This document shows, one piece after another, positions 26,195-34,594 of a stretch of DNA of 42,996 bases. The translations under genes and the position numbers were made by a program. The notes beneath the pieces were generated by a model. It was not told the origin of the DNA. It was given only the letters and a program-made list of their open reading frames with translations, and searched no databases. The DNA is from Ruminococcus flavefaciens. Its GTDB lineage: Bacteria > Bacillota > Clostridia > Oscillospirales > Ruminococcaceae. Within the stretch, counting starts at the first letter, position 1. The number at the start of each line of letters is the position of its first letter. The DNA is taken from NCBI RefSeq assembly GCF_900143025.1, contig NZ_FRCT01000017.1, positions 23,410 through 66,405 on the forward strand. The letters run 5' to 3'.

Positions 26195-26656
26195 ATGGAA
26201 AAATATATGCACCGCGCACTTGAACTGGCGCGTATGGCTTTTGACGAGGGCGAAGTCCCCGTAGGAGCAGTTGTAGTAAAAAAGACTACGGGAGAGATCG
26301 TCGGAGAGGGCAGAAATATGCGCGAAACAGCAAAGAATGCCCTTGCTCATGCCGAGATAATAGCTATTGACGCAGCCTGCAAAAAGCTCGGCGGCTGGCG
26401 GCTGCCCGAATGTGCGATATACGTTACCTTAGAGCCCTGTCCAATGTGCTGCGGAGCTATCATCAATTCGAGGATAGACAATGTTTACTTCGGCGCATAC
26501 GACATAAAGAGCGGCTCTGCGGTATCTGTGCAGAAGATGTTCGAACTGCCCTACAATTACCGCCCAGAGGTAACAGGCGGCATCATGGAAAAGGAATGTG
26601 CAGATATCCTATCGGAGTTCTTCCGACAGCTCAGAATAAAAAAATCACATAACTGA
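26195..26656 (+). CDS. tadA: tRNA-specific adenosine deaminase
   Basis: 153 residues. Converts A34 to inosine in the anticodon of tRNA-Arg(ACG). Zinc deaminase motifs are complete: HAEIIAID (His and catalytic Glu) and PCPMCCGAI (two Cys). NARETAKNALAH-like region before the first motif and the C-terminal helix FFRQLRIKK are typical for TadA rather than cytidine deaminases. Confidence 0.95.
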   Translation: MEKYMHRALELARMAFDEGEVPVGAVVVKKTTGEIVGEGRNMRETAKNALAHAEIIAIDAACKKLGGWRLPECAIYVTLEPCPMCCGAIINSRIDNVYFGAYDIKSGSAVSVQKMFELPYNYRPEVTGGIMEKECADILSEFFRQLRIKKSHN

Positions 26657-26660
26657 AATC

Positions 26661-27644
26661 TTATCCGCTGCTTTTTGCAGCGGATCTTTTTGTGCTCAGG
26701 GGCGCAATGATAAGCGCGGCAGCCGCCGCGCAGGCACGTATGAGAAGCAACTCCCTGCCCGATATCAGCAGCGCAGCCCCTATAGTCACAGCTATTACCG
26801 TGCTGCTCCTCCAGCGCACGAATTGAGGGAATATCCGCTTAATAAGATAAGCCCCCGTCATCACCTGCAAAGCCGCCGAAAATACCGCAAACACTGCAAA
26901 TATCACCAGAAACAGCGAATCTATGCGCTGAGCGTCAAAGGGCTGGGAGAGCTGAGCTGCGGTGATAACGGGAAAATCGGTTATTTCCATTATGCCGCCT
27001 GTCACCGCAAGCACTGTCAGTATCAGTACAGCCGAAACTGCTGCCTTTGCAGCGAAATACCACACAAAAGCTTTCTGCCGACCTTCTCTGACCTCTCCTG
27101 ACAGCACCACCATACTGCCGAGACCTCCGCTGAGAGCCCCTCCCCTTACGACCTCGTAAAAGAATCCTTTCCTTTCGGGAACCGTGATATTGCTCCAGTC
27201 AGCATTTAATACCGCACTTGCAAAATCTATCCCCAGACAGAATATCCCTGCCGCAGCCGCTATAACTGCCGCCCGTGCAACAGGCTTTATCCCCGTGGAC
27301 GAGCTGTAAAGGCAAACAAGTGCGATAAGACCTGCTGTCAGGAGCTGTCCCCATATCCCTTTGCCGCTTTCCGAGGGTATATACACAGCGCCGCTTGTCC
27401 GCCACAGCGCAGAAAAAAGCGTACCTCCGCAGAATACCGCATACACGAGATAGAACACAGCCGCCTGTTTTTTTAGCTCTCCGCCTTTTGCAGCAAAGAC
27501 AAGTGCCGCCAACAGCTGCAATGCAATACCTGCAAGGACTCCGTATAAAGTCTCAAGAGACATACTCCCGCCGAAACAGAAAAGCTCAAACATATCCGTA
27601 ATGAGCAGAAGCGCCGCAAGCTGCCTTTTTGAGATACTATTCAT
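26661..27644 (-). CDS. Spore germination permease-like protein GerAB
   Basis: 327 residues, ten hydrophobic segments, APC-type amino-acid permease fold of the GerAB/endospore germination family (ISKRQLAALLLITDMFELFCFGG start, DWSNITVPERKGF middle, FPVITAAQLSQPFDAQRIDSLFLVIF toward the end). GerAB is the nutrient-sensing or transporter-like subunit of germinant receptors in the spore inner membrane. Slightly shorter than the usual 360-370 residues. GGAGGAG precedes ATG 27644, and the start overlaps gerAA by eight bases. Its 3' end overlaps the tadA terminator. Confidence 0.8.
   Translation of the reverse strand: MNSISKRQLAALLLITDMFELFCFGGSMSLETLYGVLAGIALQLLAALVFAAKGGELKKQAAVFYLVYAVFCGGTLFSALWRTSGAVYIPSESGKGIWGQLLTAGLIALVCLYSSSTGIKPVARAAVIAAAAGIFCLGIDFASAVLNADWSNITVPERKGFFYEVVRGGALSGGLGSMVVLSGEVREGRQKAFVWYFAAKAAVSAVLILTVLAVTGGIMEITDFPVITAAQLSQPFDAQRIDSLFLVIFAVFAVFSAALQVMTGAYLIKRIFPQFVRWRSSTVIAVTIGAALLISGRELLLIRACAAAAALIIAPLSTKRSAAKSSG
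26663..26694 (+). terminator. tadA terminator inside the gerAB 3' end
   Basis: ATCCGCTGC-ttttt-GCAGCGGAT followed by CTTTTT. It doubles as the last codons of the convergent gerAB gene. Confidence 0.85.
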
Positions 27645-29079
27645 GGTACTCCTCCACCGTAAAGCTTCGGCTCTGCATTTCCCTTATGCCTATCCGCAAC
27701 GCCGTATCCCCCATTCCCTTTCTCTTGAAAGGCGAAAGCGGAGCTGTGTACGGAAAGCCGTAATCCTCGGTCGCGCATATATTCACAAGAACTGCGCAGG
27801 CAAGGAGACTTATGCCGAAAAGTCCGAACACTCCGCCTGCTATGATAAATACAAATCTCAGCACCGTCACCTGCGGATTAAGCTCGGGCACGACCAGTCC
27901 GCCAAGTACGGAAAGTGCGGTCATAGTCAGCAGAGGCGTACTTACCAGCCCCGAATTTACTGCCGCGTCGCCGATGATAAGTCCGCTGATTATGCTGACT
28001 GCTCCGCCCACAGGCTTTGGCAGCCGCACACCTGCCTCACGTATTATCTCATACATGAGCAGCACGAAAAGCGACTCGGTAACTATAGACAGCGGAGCTT
28101 TCTTCTCAGCCTCCACAAGGAGCATGAACAGCGTACTGTTGAGCAGCTCGGGGTGATACATGACTATCGCCACATAAAATGACGGCAGAAGCACAGCCGC
28201 TAAAAAAGCTGCGTATTTCAGCCACCGTATAAACACTGCATAATATGGCTTGTAAGCATAATCATCGAGAGTCTGAAAGCTTTCGCAGAACAGTCTCGGT
28301 ATCACTATAGCATAGGGAACTCCGTCCACAAGGAGAGCCGCACGCCCCTCGATAAGCTTCGAGCACAGCACATCGGGACGCTCTGTAGTGCCGGTTGAGT
28401 CAAACAGCTCAAAGCTGCCGTTTTCCACGAAAGGACGCAGATGTCCCGTAGTCAGTATGGCTTCAAGCTCCACATCGTCAAGAGAGCGTCTTATCCTTTC
28501 CATAAGAGACTTCGGCACACGGTCCTTCATGTAACAGAGACACAGGTCGGTATGACTCTTTTTGCCCTTAGCGAACAGCTCCATTACAAGCTCTGGACTT
28601 TTCAGCCTCCTGCGTATCTGCGACATATTAGTGCGGATAGTCTCCGTGAAGCCCTCATGCGCTCCCATAACGTTTCCCTCGCCCGAGGGCTCCTGCACTC
28701 CTCGGGAGCTATAGCCCTGCACACCGAATGCAAGCCCGAAGGATATGCCCTCGGCGATAAGCACTGCAAATCCCGAATTAATCAGGCGGAACAGGGTATC
28801 ATAGTCCCTGACCGCAGGACGGTCGGTAGACAGCAGGAGCTGCTCGTTTATATAGTGGAACAGTCCGTGGGAGTCCTTTTGCTGCGGTATATCGGTAATA
28901 GGCTCGAATATCAGCTCGGTTATGACCGATGTGGAAACCATGCCCTCGCAGCACAGCAGTGCGCAGTGTATCCCCCCTGTAACGAAACGATTTATGAGCA
29001 AGTCCGACGAACCGCCAGAAATACGGCGTATCTCCTTGATGCTGTCATCAAGTGACGGCAGCAGTCCTCCTTTTTCCAT
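27637..29079 (-). CDS. Spore germination protein GerAA
   Basis: 480 residues from ATG 29079, chosen for GAGGTGA six bases upstream. An N-terminal soluble region of about 265 residues (LPSLDDSIKEIRRI, SSDLLINRF) carries GYSSRGVQEPSGEGNVMGAHEGF and RTNMSQIRRRLKSPEL, the hallmark of the GerA family. Four to five membrane helices follow (about 285-305, 315-335, 355-375, 395-440), with YKPYYAVF and PLSIVTESLFVLLMYEIIREAGVRLPKPVG also typical. It forms the receptor channel with GerAB. A sigma-G-like promoter precedes it. Confidence 0.93.
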   Translation of the reverse strand: MEKGGLLPSLDDSIKEIRRISGGSSDLLINRFVTGGIHCALLCCEGMVSTSVITELIFEPITDIPQQKDSHGLFHYINEQLLLSTDRPAVRDYDTLFRLINSGFAVLIAEGISFGLAFGVQGYSSRGVQEPSGEGNVMGAHEGFTETIRTNMSQIRRRLKSPELVMELFAKGKKSHTDLCLCYMKDRVPKSLMERIRRSLDDVELEAILTTGHLRPFVENGSFELFDSTGTTERPDVLCSKLIEGRAALLVDGVPYAIVIPRLFCESFQTLDDYAYKPYYAVFIRWLKYAAFLAAVLLPSFYVAIVMYHPELLNSTLFMLLVEAEKKAPLSIVTESLFVLLMYEIIREAGVRLPKPVGGAVSIISGLIIGDAAVNSGLVSTPLLTMTALSVLGGLVVPELNPQVTVLRFVFIIAGGVFGLFGISLLACAVLVNICATEDYGFPYTAPLSPFKRKGMGDTALRIGIREMQSRSFTVEEYHE

Positions 29080-29096
29080 ACATCTCACCTCAGCGG

Positions 29097-29125
29097 TATT
29101 ATGTGCAAAGCTTACATGAATATGC
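29097..29125 (-). promoter_or_regulatory. Sigma-G-type (forespore) promoter of gerAA-gerAB
   Basis: Minus-strand GCATATT (29119-29125), 15 bases, CATAATA (29097-29103). Both fit the sigma-F/G consensus GYATRHH and CATWHTW. The predicted start falls near 29090, at the 5' edge of the ribosome site, giving a very short leader. No sigma-A promoter was seen. Confidence 0.55.
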
Positions 29126-29139
29126 ACATTTAGCCGTTA

Positions 29140-29310
29140 GCCTTTTGTAGGGAACGCTGCCCAACAGGCACCGCGCCCTTTGTCGTATTGCGACATCTCC
29201 CCACACTGTGGGGAGTTACCCTCGGCGTTCCGCAAAGCGGCTGCGCCGCTTGTAGGGGCGGATAGTATCCGCCCCGAAATATCGAACGACTAAATGTGGC
29301 GATGTACGCG
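29140..29310. repeat. Intergenic hairpin cluster
   Basis: Non-coding. Contains CCCCACACTGTGGGG (about 29200-29214), GCGGCTGCGCCGC (about 29238-29250) and GGGGCGGATAGTATCCGCCCC (29255-29275) preceded by TTGTA, the latter being a member of the hairpin family seen at 13379-13553. A TAGCCGTTAGCC unit lies at 29131-29142. Confidence 0.6.
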
Positions 29311-29324
29311 CACCTACAACAAAA

Positions 29325-29359
29325 CCGCCTGCACTGTGAATATCCACAAGTGCAGGCGG
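29325..29359 (-). terminator. Terminator of the 29366 gene
   Basis: Minus-strand CCGCCTGCACTTGTG-gatatt-CACAGTGCAGGCGG, then TTTTGTTGT. Confidence 0.85.
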
Positions 29360-29365
29360 CTGCTT

Positions 29366-29692
29366 TTATTTACGTTTATATTTGGAATAAATCTTCCGAT
29401 AAGCAAGGTACAGCAAAGGTATTCCTGCAACTGAACCTACAATGATAACTATCCCTGCCGCCTCTGAGTTCAGAGCTCCCAGAACAGCAGCCAGCCAGAA
29501 AATTGCAGAAAAACAAAGCCACATGATACCGTTTGCTCTGTTGTAGGCAGGGATATCCGAGATCTCACTTTCTTTGACCTCTTTCCCCGACCAGAACCAC
29601 ATTGGCTTTTTACGTTTCCACGCGTATATTCCAAAACAGATGAAAAATATGCCTATGGGTATCGTAAGCATGAGCCAGACCACTCTATCCAT
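29366..29692 (-). CDS. Small three-helix membrane protein, DUF3784-like
   Basis: 108 residues: membrane helix 5-25, a basic, Trp-rich loop (WKRKKPMWFWSGKEVKESEI), then two helices (about 55-72 and 78-98) and a basic tail. The phrase P..FWSG..V....I.D...YN..NG.MW resembles DUF3784-type membrane proteins. Function unknown. It starts 16 bases after the HAD pseudogene and shares its transcript. Confidence 0.65.
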   Translation of the reverse strand: MDRVVWLMLTIPIGIFFICFGIYAWKRKKPMWFWSGKEVKESEISDIPAYNRANGIMWLCFSAIFWLAAVLGALNSEAAGIVIIVGSVAGIPLLYLAYRKIYSKYKRK

Positions 29693-29708
29693 TATAAAAC
29701 GCTCCTTT

Positions 29709-30462
29709 CTAAGCTAAAACATTCTTTTCAAGCCAAAGTGCAACTCCGTCCTCGTCATTTGAAGCCGTTACTTCATCGGCAATTTCAAGGACTTCCCGAA
29801 CCGCATTAGCGACTGCAACTCCCGTACCGCACATTTTCAGCATATCAATATCGTTCCTGTCGTCGCCGAAAGAAACGATATCACTGATAGCAATGCCGCA
29901 CTTCTCGACAAGCGCATTTATAGCCGCTGTCTTTCCTGCACCCTGCGGCAGAAATCCGTACCAGTTCTCGCCGCGGTAGCATTGCAGCTTACAGCCGAAT
30001 TTATCCGCGCTATTCTCTCATCAGGCAGCTCTGCTACTATCTTGTTTGCCCCACATTCAAGAGGACGGTCGTACTCGAAATATACAGCCTTGTGGAGCTT
30101 TTCCGACTCCGCGATAGGCTTGCTGTTCCAGTAGACCGTCTTTCCGTTTGCAACGGTTATCTCCGCCCCAGAAGCAGATTTCAGAAGCTCCCTTACGACA
30201 CCGTTTGCTGCCTCCGCCGTAAATTCGCAGCTGTAGATACAACGGTCAGCCGCGTGTATGAGAGTGCCGTCTGTGGTTATCTCGCAGTCAGGCTTCAAAA
30301 GCTCTATATATCGCTCCGCGCCTATCCAGTATCTTGCCGTGGCTATTGCAAAAGGGGATCCTTTTTCTCTGCACTTTTCAGCACATCGAGAGTTCTGTCG
30401 GAAACGTTCCCGTCGGTTCTCAGTAGAGTATGGTCAAGGTCGGTAAGTATAAGCTTTTTCAT
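29709..30462 (-). pseudogene. Cof-type HAD phosphatase broken by two frameshifts
   Basis: Three frames together give a complete Cof-like HAD hydrolase of about 252 residues. Part 1 (from ATG 30462, AGGAGG site) has DLDHTLLRTDG, the nucleophile motif. The frame changes near 30355-30367 at an AAAAAGG run into SPFAIATARYWIG and the cap domain. It changes again near 30008-30022 into GCKLQCYRGENWYG...SFGDDRNDIDML (metal motif)...VANA, ending at 29709. Each shift equals one missing base; adding two bases gives 756, a whole number of codons. All HAD motifs are intact outside the shifts, so this is either a very recent pseudogene or sequence error. Substrate would be a sugar phosphate or similar. Confidence 0.85.
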
Positions 30463-30479
30463 AGTTCCTCCTAATAAAA

Positions 30480-30545
30480 AGTAGGGGGCGATGCCAACAT
30501 CGCCCCGAATAATTCAATCGGGCTGATGTAAGCATCAGTCCCTAC
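30480..30545. repeat. Double-hairpin repeat, copy downstream of nadC
   Basis: GTAGGGGGCGATG..CATCGCCCC, a short spacer, then GGGCTGATGTAAGCATCAGTCCCTACA. The ends form a GTAGGG/CCCTAC inverted repeat. Same order and orientation as the copy at 31427-31503. Confidence 0.8.
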
Positions 30546-30546
30546 A

Positions 30547-31386
30547 TTATTTCTTTATCTTCATGGAAATATCGAAGCACTTAACAGAATGAGTAAGCGC
30601 ACCCAGTGAGATTATATCCACGCCTGTTTCAGCTACGGAGCGGATATTCTCGGCAGTAACATTGCCCGAAGCTTCAAGGAGAGCCTTGCCGCCTGCTATC
30701 TCAACAGCCTGCTTCATCTCGTCACAGCTCATATTGTCCAGCATGATTATCTCAACACCTGTAGCAAGAGCCTCGCGGAGCTCGTCAAGTGTGCGGACTT
30801 CTACCTCTATCTTTACTGTGTGACCGATCTTCTCGCGGAGAGCATTTACAGCCGCAGTTATACCGCCGTAAGCATCAATATGATTGTCCTTGAGCATAGC
30901 CGCGTCGGAGAGATTGAAGCGGTGATTTTTGCCGCCGCCCACAGTTACCGCATACTTCTGAAGCGCACGGAGTCCCGGGAGAGTCTTTCTCGTGTCTGTA
31001 ACAGCAGCCTTAGTGCCCTTTACAAGCTCAACACACTTATTTGTAGCAGTTGCTATACCCGACATATGCTGCAAGAGGTTAAGAGCAGTTCTCTCACCTT
31101 TGAGGAGAGTAAGCGTACTTCCTTCAAGCTCTGCAATTATGTCGCCCTTCTGAACCTTAGTGCCGTCCTGAAGGAGTATCTTGAAGTCCACATCGCCGCC
31201 TGCAAGGTCAAAAACGCGCTTAGCCACCTCGATACCGCAGACAACTCCCGAATCCTTGGCAACATAATAAGCGGAGCTTCTGTGCTCGGGCGGAATAAGA
31301 TTATCCGCAGCCGCGTCGATATAGTTGATGTCCTCCATAAGAGCGGTAGTGATTATATTGTCAACATAGCATTGTAAAAGCTTCAT
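30547..31386 (-). CDS. nadC: Nicotinate-nucleotide pyrophosphorylase (carboxylating)
   Basis: 279 residues from ATG 31386 (AAAGGA nine bases upstream); the longer frame to 31464 reads into the repeat element. Converts quinolinate and PRPP to nicotinate mononucleotide. Marks: ALMEDINYIDAAAD, LNLLQHMSGIATAT, VTDTRKTLPGLRALQKYAVTVGGGKNHRFNLSDAAMLKDNH, IEVEVRT, IMLDNMSCDEM and LEASGNVTAENI...ISLGALTHS. Separated from nadB by the dockerin-peptidase gene. No nadA is in the window. Confidence 0.96.
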   Translation of the reverse strand: MKLLQCYVDNIITTALMEDINYIDAAADNLIPPEHRSSAYYVAKDSGVVCGIEVAKRVFDLAGGDVDFKILLQDGTKVQKGDIIAELEGSTLTLLKGERTALNLLQHMSGIATATNKCVELVKGTKAAVTDTRKTLPGLRALQKYAVTVGGGKNHRFNLSDAAMLKDNHIDAYGGITAAVNALREKIGHTVKIEVEVRTLDELREALATGVEIIMLDNMSCDEMKQAVEIAGGKALLEASGNVTAENIRSVAETGVDIISLGALTHSVKCFDISMKIKK

Positions 31387-31426
31387 GTTAAACGTCCTTT
31401 CCATACAATTATATTTCCGGATTATT

Positions 31427-31503
31427 TGTAGGGGGCGATGCCAACATCGCCACGTAAGCTGCAATCATTTATATCGGGCTGATGTAGGCATCAGCCCCTA
31501 CAA
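31427..31503. repeat. Double-hairpin repeat, copy upstream of nadC
   Basis: TGTAGGGGGCGATGCC..CATCGCC, a longer spacer, then GGGCTGATGTAGGCATCAGCCCCTACA. Near-identical in both arms to 30480-30545; nadC lies between the two direct copies. A GCTAACGGCT unit follows at 31511. Confidence 0.8.
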
Positions 31504-31521
31504 TCTAAAAGCTAACGGCTC

Positions 31522-32859
31522 TCACGATTTGTATTTCGAGTCTATACACAGGAATTCCTCTAAAGTAAGTCCCGAATCATATACCTCTTTAGCAAGCTGT
31601 TTGCCGAGATAGCGAACGTGCCACGACTCGTACATATAACCTGTGATATTTTCCTTGCCCTGAGGATAACGGATAATAAAGCCGTACTTCCAGCAGTTTG
31701 CGGCTATCCATTTAGCTTCGGCAGTACCGTTGAAGGAGGTGCTTGCATTGTTTATATCCATGCCCAGACCCGTCTGATGCTCGGAATGACCGGGCCTTGC
31801 GGAATATGTATCAGCAGCAGCCTTTCCGTCACGGGCTACATAGTTGTTGTACAATGTACTCTGATAGGAATATGAACGGAAACCCGAAACTATTTTCAGC
31901 TTGTAGCCTGCCTTCTCCGCATCGACTCTCATTGACTCAAAGGCTGATTTAGCCTCGGGAAGAATGTCCCCGGGACTGTAGGTAGAGGGCAGAGCATAGG
32001 TCTTATTTGCGATAAGTATGCCGTTTACATAGGTTATGCCATCCTTTACGACTATCTCACGCTTGGTAAAGGTCTCCTTTGTACCGTCAACCCATGTTAC
32101 TGTAAAGTGCATGGAATCCGTATGTACTATAGTTCCCTCGGTATTGTTATCGGTGCTGCCCATATGGAACACGATATTATTTCCGTCGGGAGCATATTCA
32201 AAACGGCTTATATTGCCGCTTTTATCGGTCACCTTTCCGCTGAGACCGCTTATCTCAAATGTCCTGCCCGCACTTGTTATCCATTTGCCGCTGAGCATTT
32301 CATTTGCGTTTATCTTATTATAGCTGAAAAACCTGAATGTCTCGGCAGTACCGTCGTCCCATTTGAGGACGAAATCATTGTCATCCCGCCATGTGATAAA
32401 GGCGTTATCCTCTTTGCCCGACTTCTTCATAGTCATGGCGAGGATATCCTCCTCCGAGCCTATGGTGAAATTCTCACTGCTGCCATTAGGATAAAAAACA
32501 GTGCCCTCACCGTCGCCGAAGCTGAAATAACGCTTTGCACCTTCGCGATCACCTATCCATGTTCCCTTTGGGAGCAGTGTCTTATTTGAAAGAATGATAT
32601 CCTGAATTGCTGAAATGTCCAGAGAATCCACAACAAAATCTCCGTTTATATCCGCTGCAATCCGCTGATTTTCATTAAGTCCGTACCGTCCGAGGATATG
32701 ATTTTTCAGTATGACCATATCTCCGACAGATACCCTGTCATCGCGGTTAAGATCGCCTGCTATAAGCGTAGTGGCTGCGTTCGTATGCATTGCCGCAGCA
32801 CTTGCCGCTATTACAGCCGCAGAAACTGCCGCAGCTTCAAAACTTCTCAGTTTTTTCAT
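31522..32859 (-). CDS. Dockerin-bearing D-alanyl-D-alanine carboxypeptidase (VanY family)
   Basis: 445 residues. Signal peptide (1-29), then an N-terminal dockerin (about 34-92) with two calcium loops, GDLNRDDRVSVGDMV and ADINGDFVVDSLDIS. Next come two similar segments of about 80 residues (about 97-175 and 190-275), each running GTW/GKW...F...G...F.V.W.DGT.ETF, unknown in function. The C-terminal VanY/D-Ala-D-Ala carboxypeptidase domain (about 300-440) has SGFRSYSYQ, SARPGHSEHQTGLGMDI (zinc His and Asp) and YESWHVRYLG (third ligand). So this is a secreted peptidoglycan peptidase able to dock on a cohesin. It starts 37 bases after nadB on the same strand; nadC follows beyond a repeat. Confidence 0.9.
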   Translation of the reverse strand: MKKLRSFEAAAVSAAVIAASAAAMHTNAATTLIAGDLNRDDRVSVGDMVILKNHILGRYGLNENQRIAADINGDFVVDSLDISAIQDIILSNKTLLPKGTWIGDREGAKRYFSFGDGEGTVFYPNGSSENFTIGSEEDILAMTMKKSGKEDNAFITWRDDNDFVLKWDDGTAETFRFFSYNKINANEMLSGKWITSAGRTFEISGLSGKVTDKSGNISRFEYAPDGNNIVFHMGSTDNNTEGTIVHTDSMHFTVTWVDGTKETFTKREIVVKDGITYVNGILIANKTYALPSTYSPGDILPEAKSAFESMRVDAEKAGYKLKIVSGFRSYSYQSTLYNNYVARDGKAAADTYSARPGHSEHQTGLGMDINNASTSFNGTAEAKWIAANCWKYGFIIRYPQGKENITGYMYESWHVRYLGKQLAKEVYDSGLTLEEFLCIDSKYKS

Positions 32860-32896
32860 GATATCACCCCCATTGTTGTCCTTTTCTCTGTGTTTT

Positions 32897-34354
32897 TTAC
32901 TGCATTACCTCACCGAGGATAATGTATGCTACAGTAACTATAGACTTAGCGAGAACATAGTCAGCGTCCACATAGTAGCCGCCGTTGACAAGGTCCTCAC
33001 GTATCTCCTTTACGCGCTTGAAGCCCTCTGCCGCAGCCTTTTTATCAGGAATAACGAAATAGCAGTTCTGAAGTATCTTTCTTGTCTCTGTACGAACTCC
33101 CTTAGGTATGCGCGGACTTCCAAGATGCGGATCAAATTCAGCCTCTTCAAAATCCTTAGGCGCATCTGCAACTCTTGAAGCTATGCTGTTTGCAGCATGG
33201 CGTGAGAATACAAGTGCTTCGAGAAGGGAATTGCTTGCGAGTCTGTTGCTTCCGTGGACTCCAGTATGCGAGCATTCGCCGCAGGCATACAGATTTGGAA
33301 GGCTTGTTTCGGAATTATTGTCAACATCTATACCGCCCATAAGGTAGTGCTGACAAGGGAATATGGGAACAGGCTCCTTTGTAAGGTCGTAGCCCTGCTC
33401 CAGCAGGTTCTTGTATATCATCGGGAACCTGTTTTTAAGGAACTCGCTGTCCTTATAGCTTATATCAAGGTAGAAATCCGTTGAATTCTGCTTGCGTGAT
33501 TCAAGTATGATAGCGTGAGAAACAACATCTCTCGGAGCAAGTTCCAGACGCTCATCATAGTTGTGCATAAAGCGCTCCTTATGGCAGTTCAGCAGGTATG
33601 CACCCTCACCGCGTACAGCCTCTGAGATAAGGAAGCATTCACGGGTAGCGCGGTTATTGAAGGCTGTTGGGTGGAACTGAACATAGCTCAGGTTCTTTAT
33701 CTTCGCACCCATTTCATATGCAAAGGTTATGCCGTCGCCTGTTGCGATAGCGGAATTTGTGGTAAACTGGTAAACTCTGCCGATACCGCCTGTTGCAAGT
33801 ATCATAAAGTGGCAGTTGCAGGTCTCATAAGAATCATCGGACAGTCTGAGAAAAGCTGAGTAGCCTGTTTTTGTCTGCTTTACGCCGCACATAATGGTAT
33901 TTTCCATTATGGTAACATTGCTGAGCTTCTGAACATTTTCCAGAAGAGTTGAAGTTATCTCCTTGCCTGTAGCGTCGGCATGGTGGAAAATCCTGTGGTG
34001 GCTGTGACCGCCCTCAAGTGTGCGGTGGTATGTGCCGTCTGGATTTTTGTCAAACTCAACGCCGAGCTTGATGATATGCTCGATATCCTGCGCAGCCTCG
34101 CTTACAAGAGTATGAACAGCGTCCACATTGTTCTTGAAGCTTCCTGCGATAAGAGTATCATTCTGGTGATACTGTATATTATCCGTAGGAGAATTATAAA
34201 CGCCTGCTATACCGCCCTGTGCCAGTGAAGAATTGCACAGCGGCAGATCGCGCTTGCAGAGTATGAGAATATTCAGTTCCTTAGGCAGATTGATAGCCGC
34301 GTAGAGACCTGCTGCTCCGCAGCCTGCTATAATAACATCATAATTTTTTGACAT
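32897..34354 (-). CDS. nadB: L-aspartate oxidase
   Basis: 485 residues, flavoprotein of the succinate dehydrogenase/fumarate reductase family. Oxidises aspartate to iminoaspartate for quinolinate synthesis. FAD-binding DVIIAGCGAAGLYAAINL at the start, SLAQGGIAG, the active-site region EGGHSHHRIFHHADATGKEI, LATGGIGRVY, LSYVQFHPTAF, FLISEAVRGEGAYLLN, ARDVVSHAI and HYLMGGIDVD...YACGEC...GVHGSNRLASNSLLEALVF. Somewhat shorter at the C terminus than the 540-residue E. coli enzyme. First gene of the nadB-peptidase-nadC run. Confidence 0.95.
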   Translation of the reverse strand: MSKNYDVIIAGCGAAGLYAAINLPKELNILILCKRDLPLCNSSLAQGGIAGVYNSPTDNIQYHQNDTLIAGSFKNNVDAVHTLVSEAAQDIEHIIKLGVEFDKNPDGTYHRTLEGGHSHHRIFHHADATGKEITSTLLENVQKLSNVTIMENTIMCGVKQTKTGYSAFLRLSDDSYETCNCHFMILATGGIGRVYQFTTNSAIATGDGITFAYEMGAKIKNLSYVQFHPTAFNNRATRECFLISEAVRGEGAYLLNCHKERFMHNYDERLELAPRDVVSHAIILESRKQNSTDFYLDISYKDSEFLKNRFPMIYKNLLEQGYDLTKEPVPIFPCQHYLMGGIDVDNNSETSLPNLYACGECSHTGVHGSNRLASNSLLEALVFSRHAANSIASRVADAPKDFEEAEFDPHLGSPRIPKGVRTETRKILQNCYFVIPDKKAAAEGFKRVKEIREDLVNGGYYVDADYVLAKSIVTVAYIILGEVMQ

Positions 34355-34394
34355 GATACAAGACCGTCCTTTATCAGAAAATCTTTACACCTAC

Positions 34395-34423
34395 ATTATA
34401 CCATACCGCAAGCAATAAATCAA
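34395..34423 (-). promoter_or_regulatory. Promoter of nadB operon
   Basis: Minus-strand TTGATT (34418-34423), 17 bases, TATAAT (34395-34400). The rest of the spacer to 34560 shows nothing else supportable. Confidence 0.65.
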
Positions 34424-34567
34424 TGTAAATATGCAAAGAATTACCTTACATTTCACATTGAGCAATTAGTGATTAGTGCATATGAGCGGCGCTGTCATTC
34501 TGCCGATCCTGAATTGATCCGTGTTACATATATAATAATCGTTTTTCACCTGCCATTACTGACAAAA

Positions 34568-34590
34568 AAAGCTCCCGAAACGGGAGCTTT
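34568..34590 (-). terminator. Terminator of asp23-fakA operon
   Basis: AAAGCTCCCG-aaa-CGGGAGCTTT with TTTTTTTGTC following on the minus strand. Confidence 0.88.
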
Positions 34591-34594
34591 GATA

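Noticed and set aside
29709..30462. Programmed frameshifting in the HAD gene
   Set aside because: Two separate shifts without a slippery site plus stimulator; one is an ordinary A-run, so decay or sequence error is likelier.
31387..31464. N-terminal extension of nadC
   Set aside because: It is translated repeat sequence; ATG 31386 has a ribosome site and starts the conserved protein.
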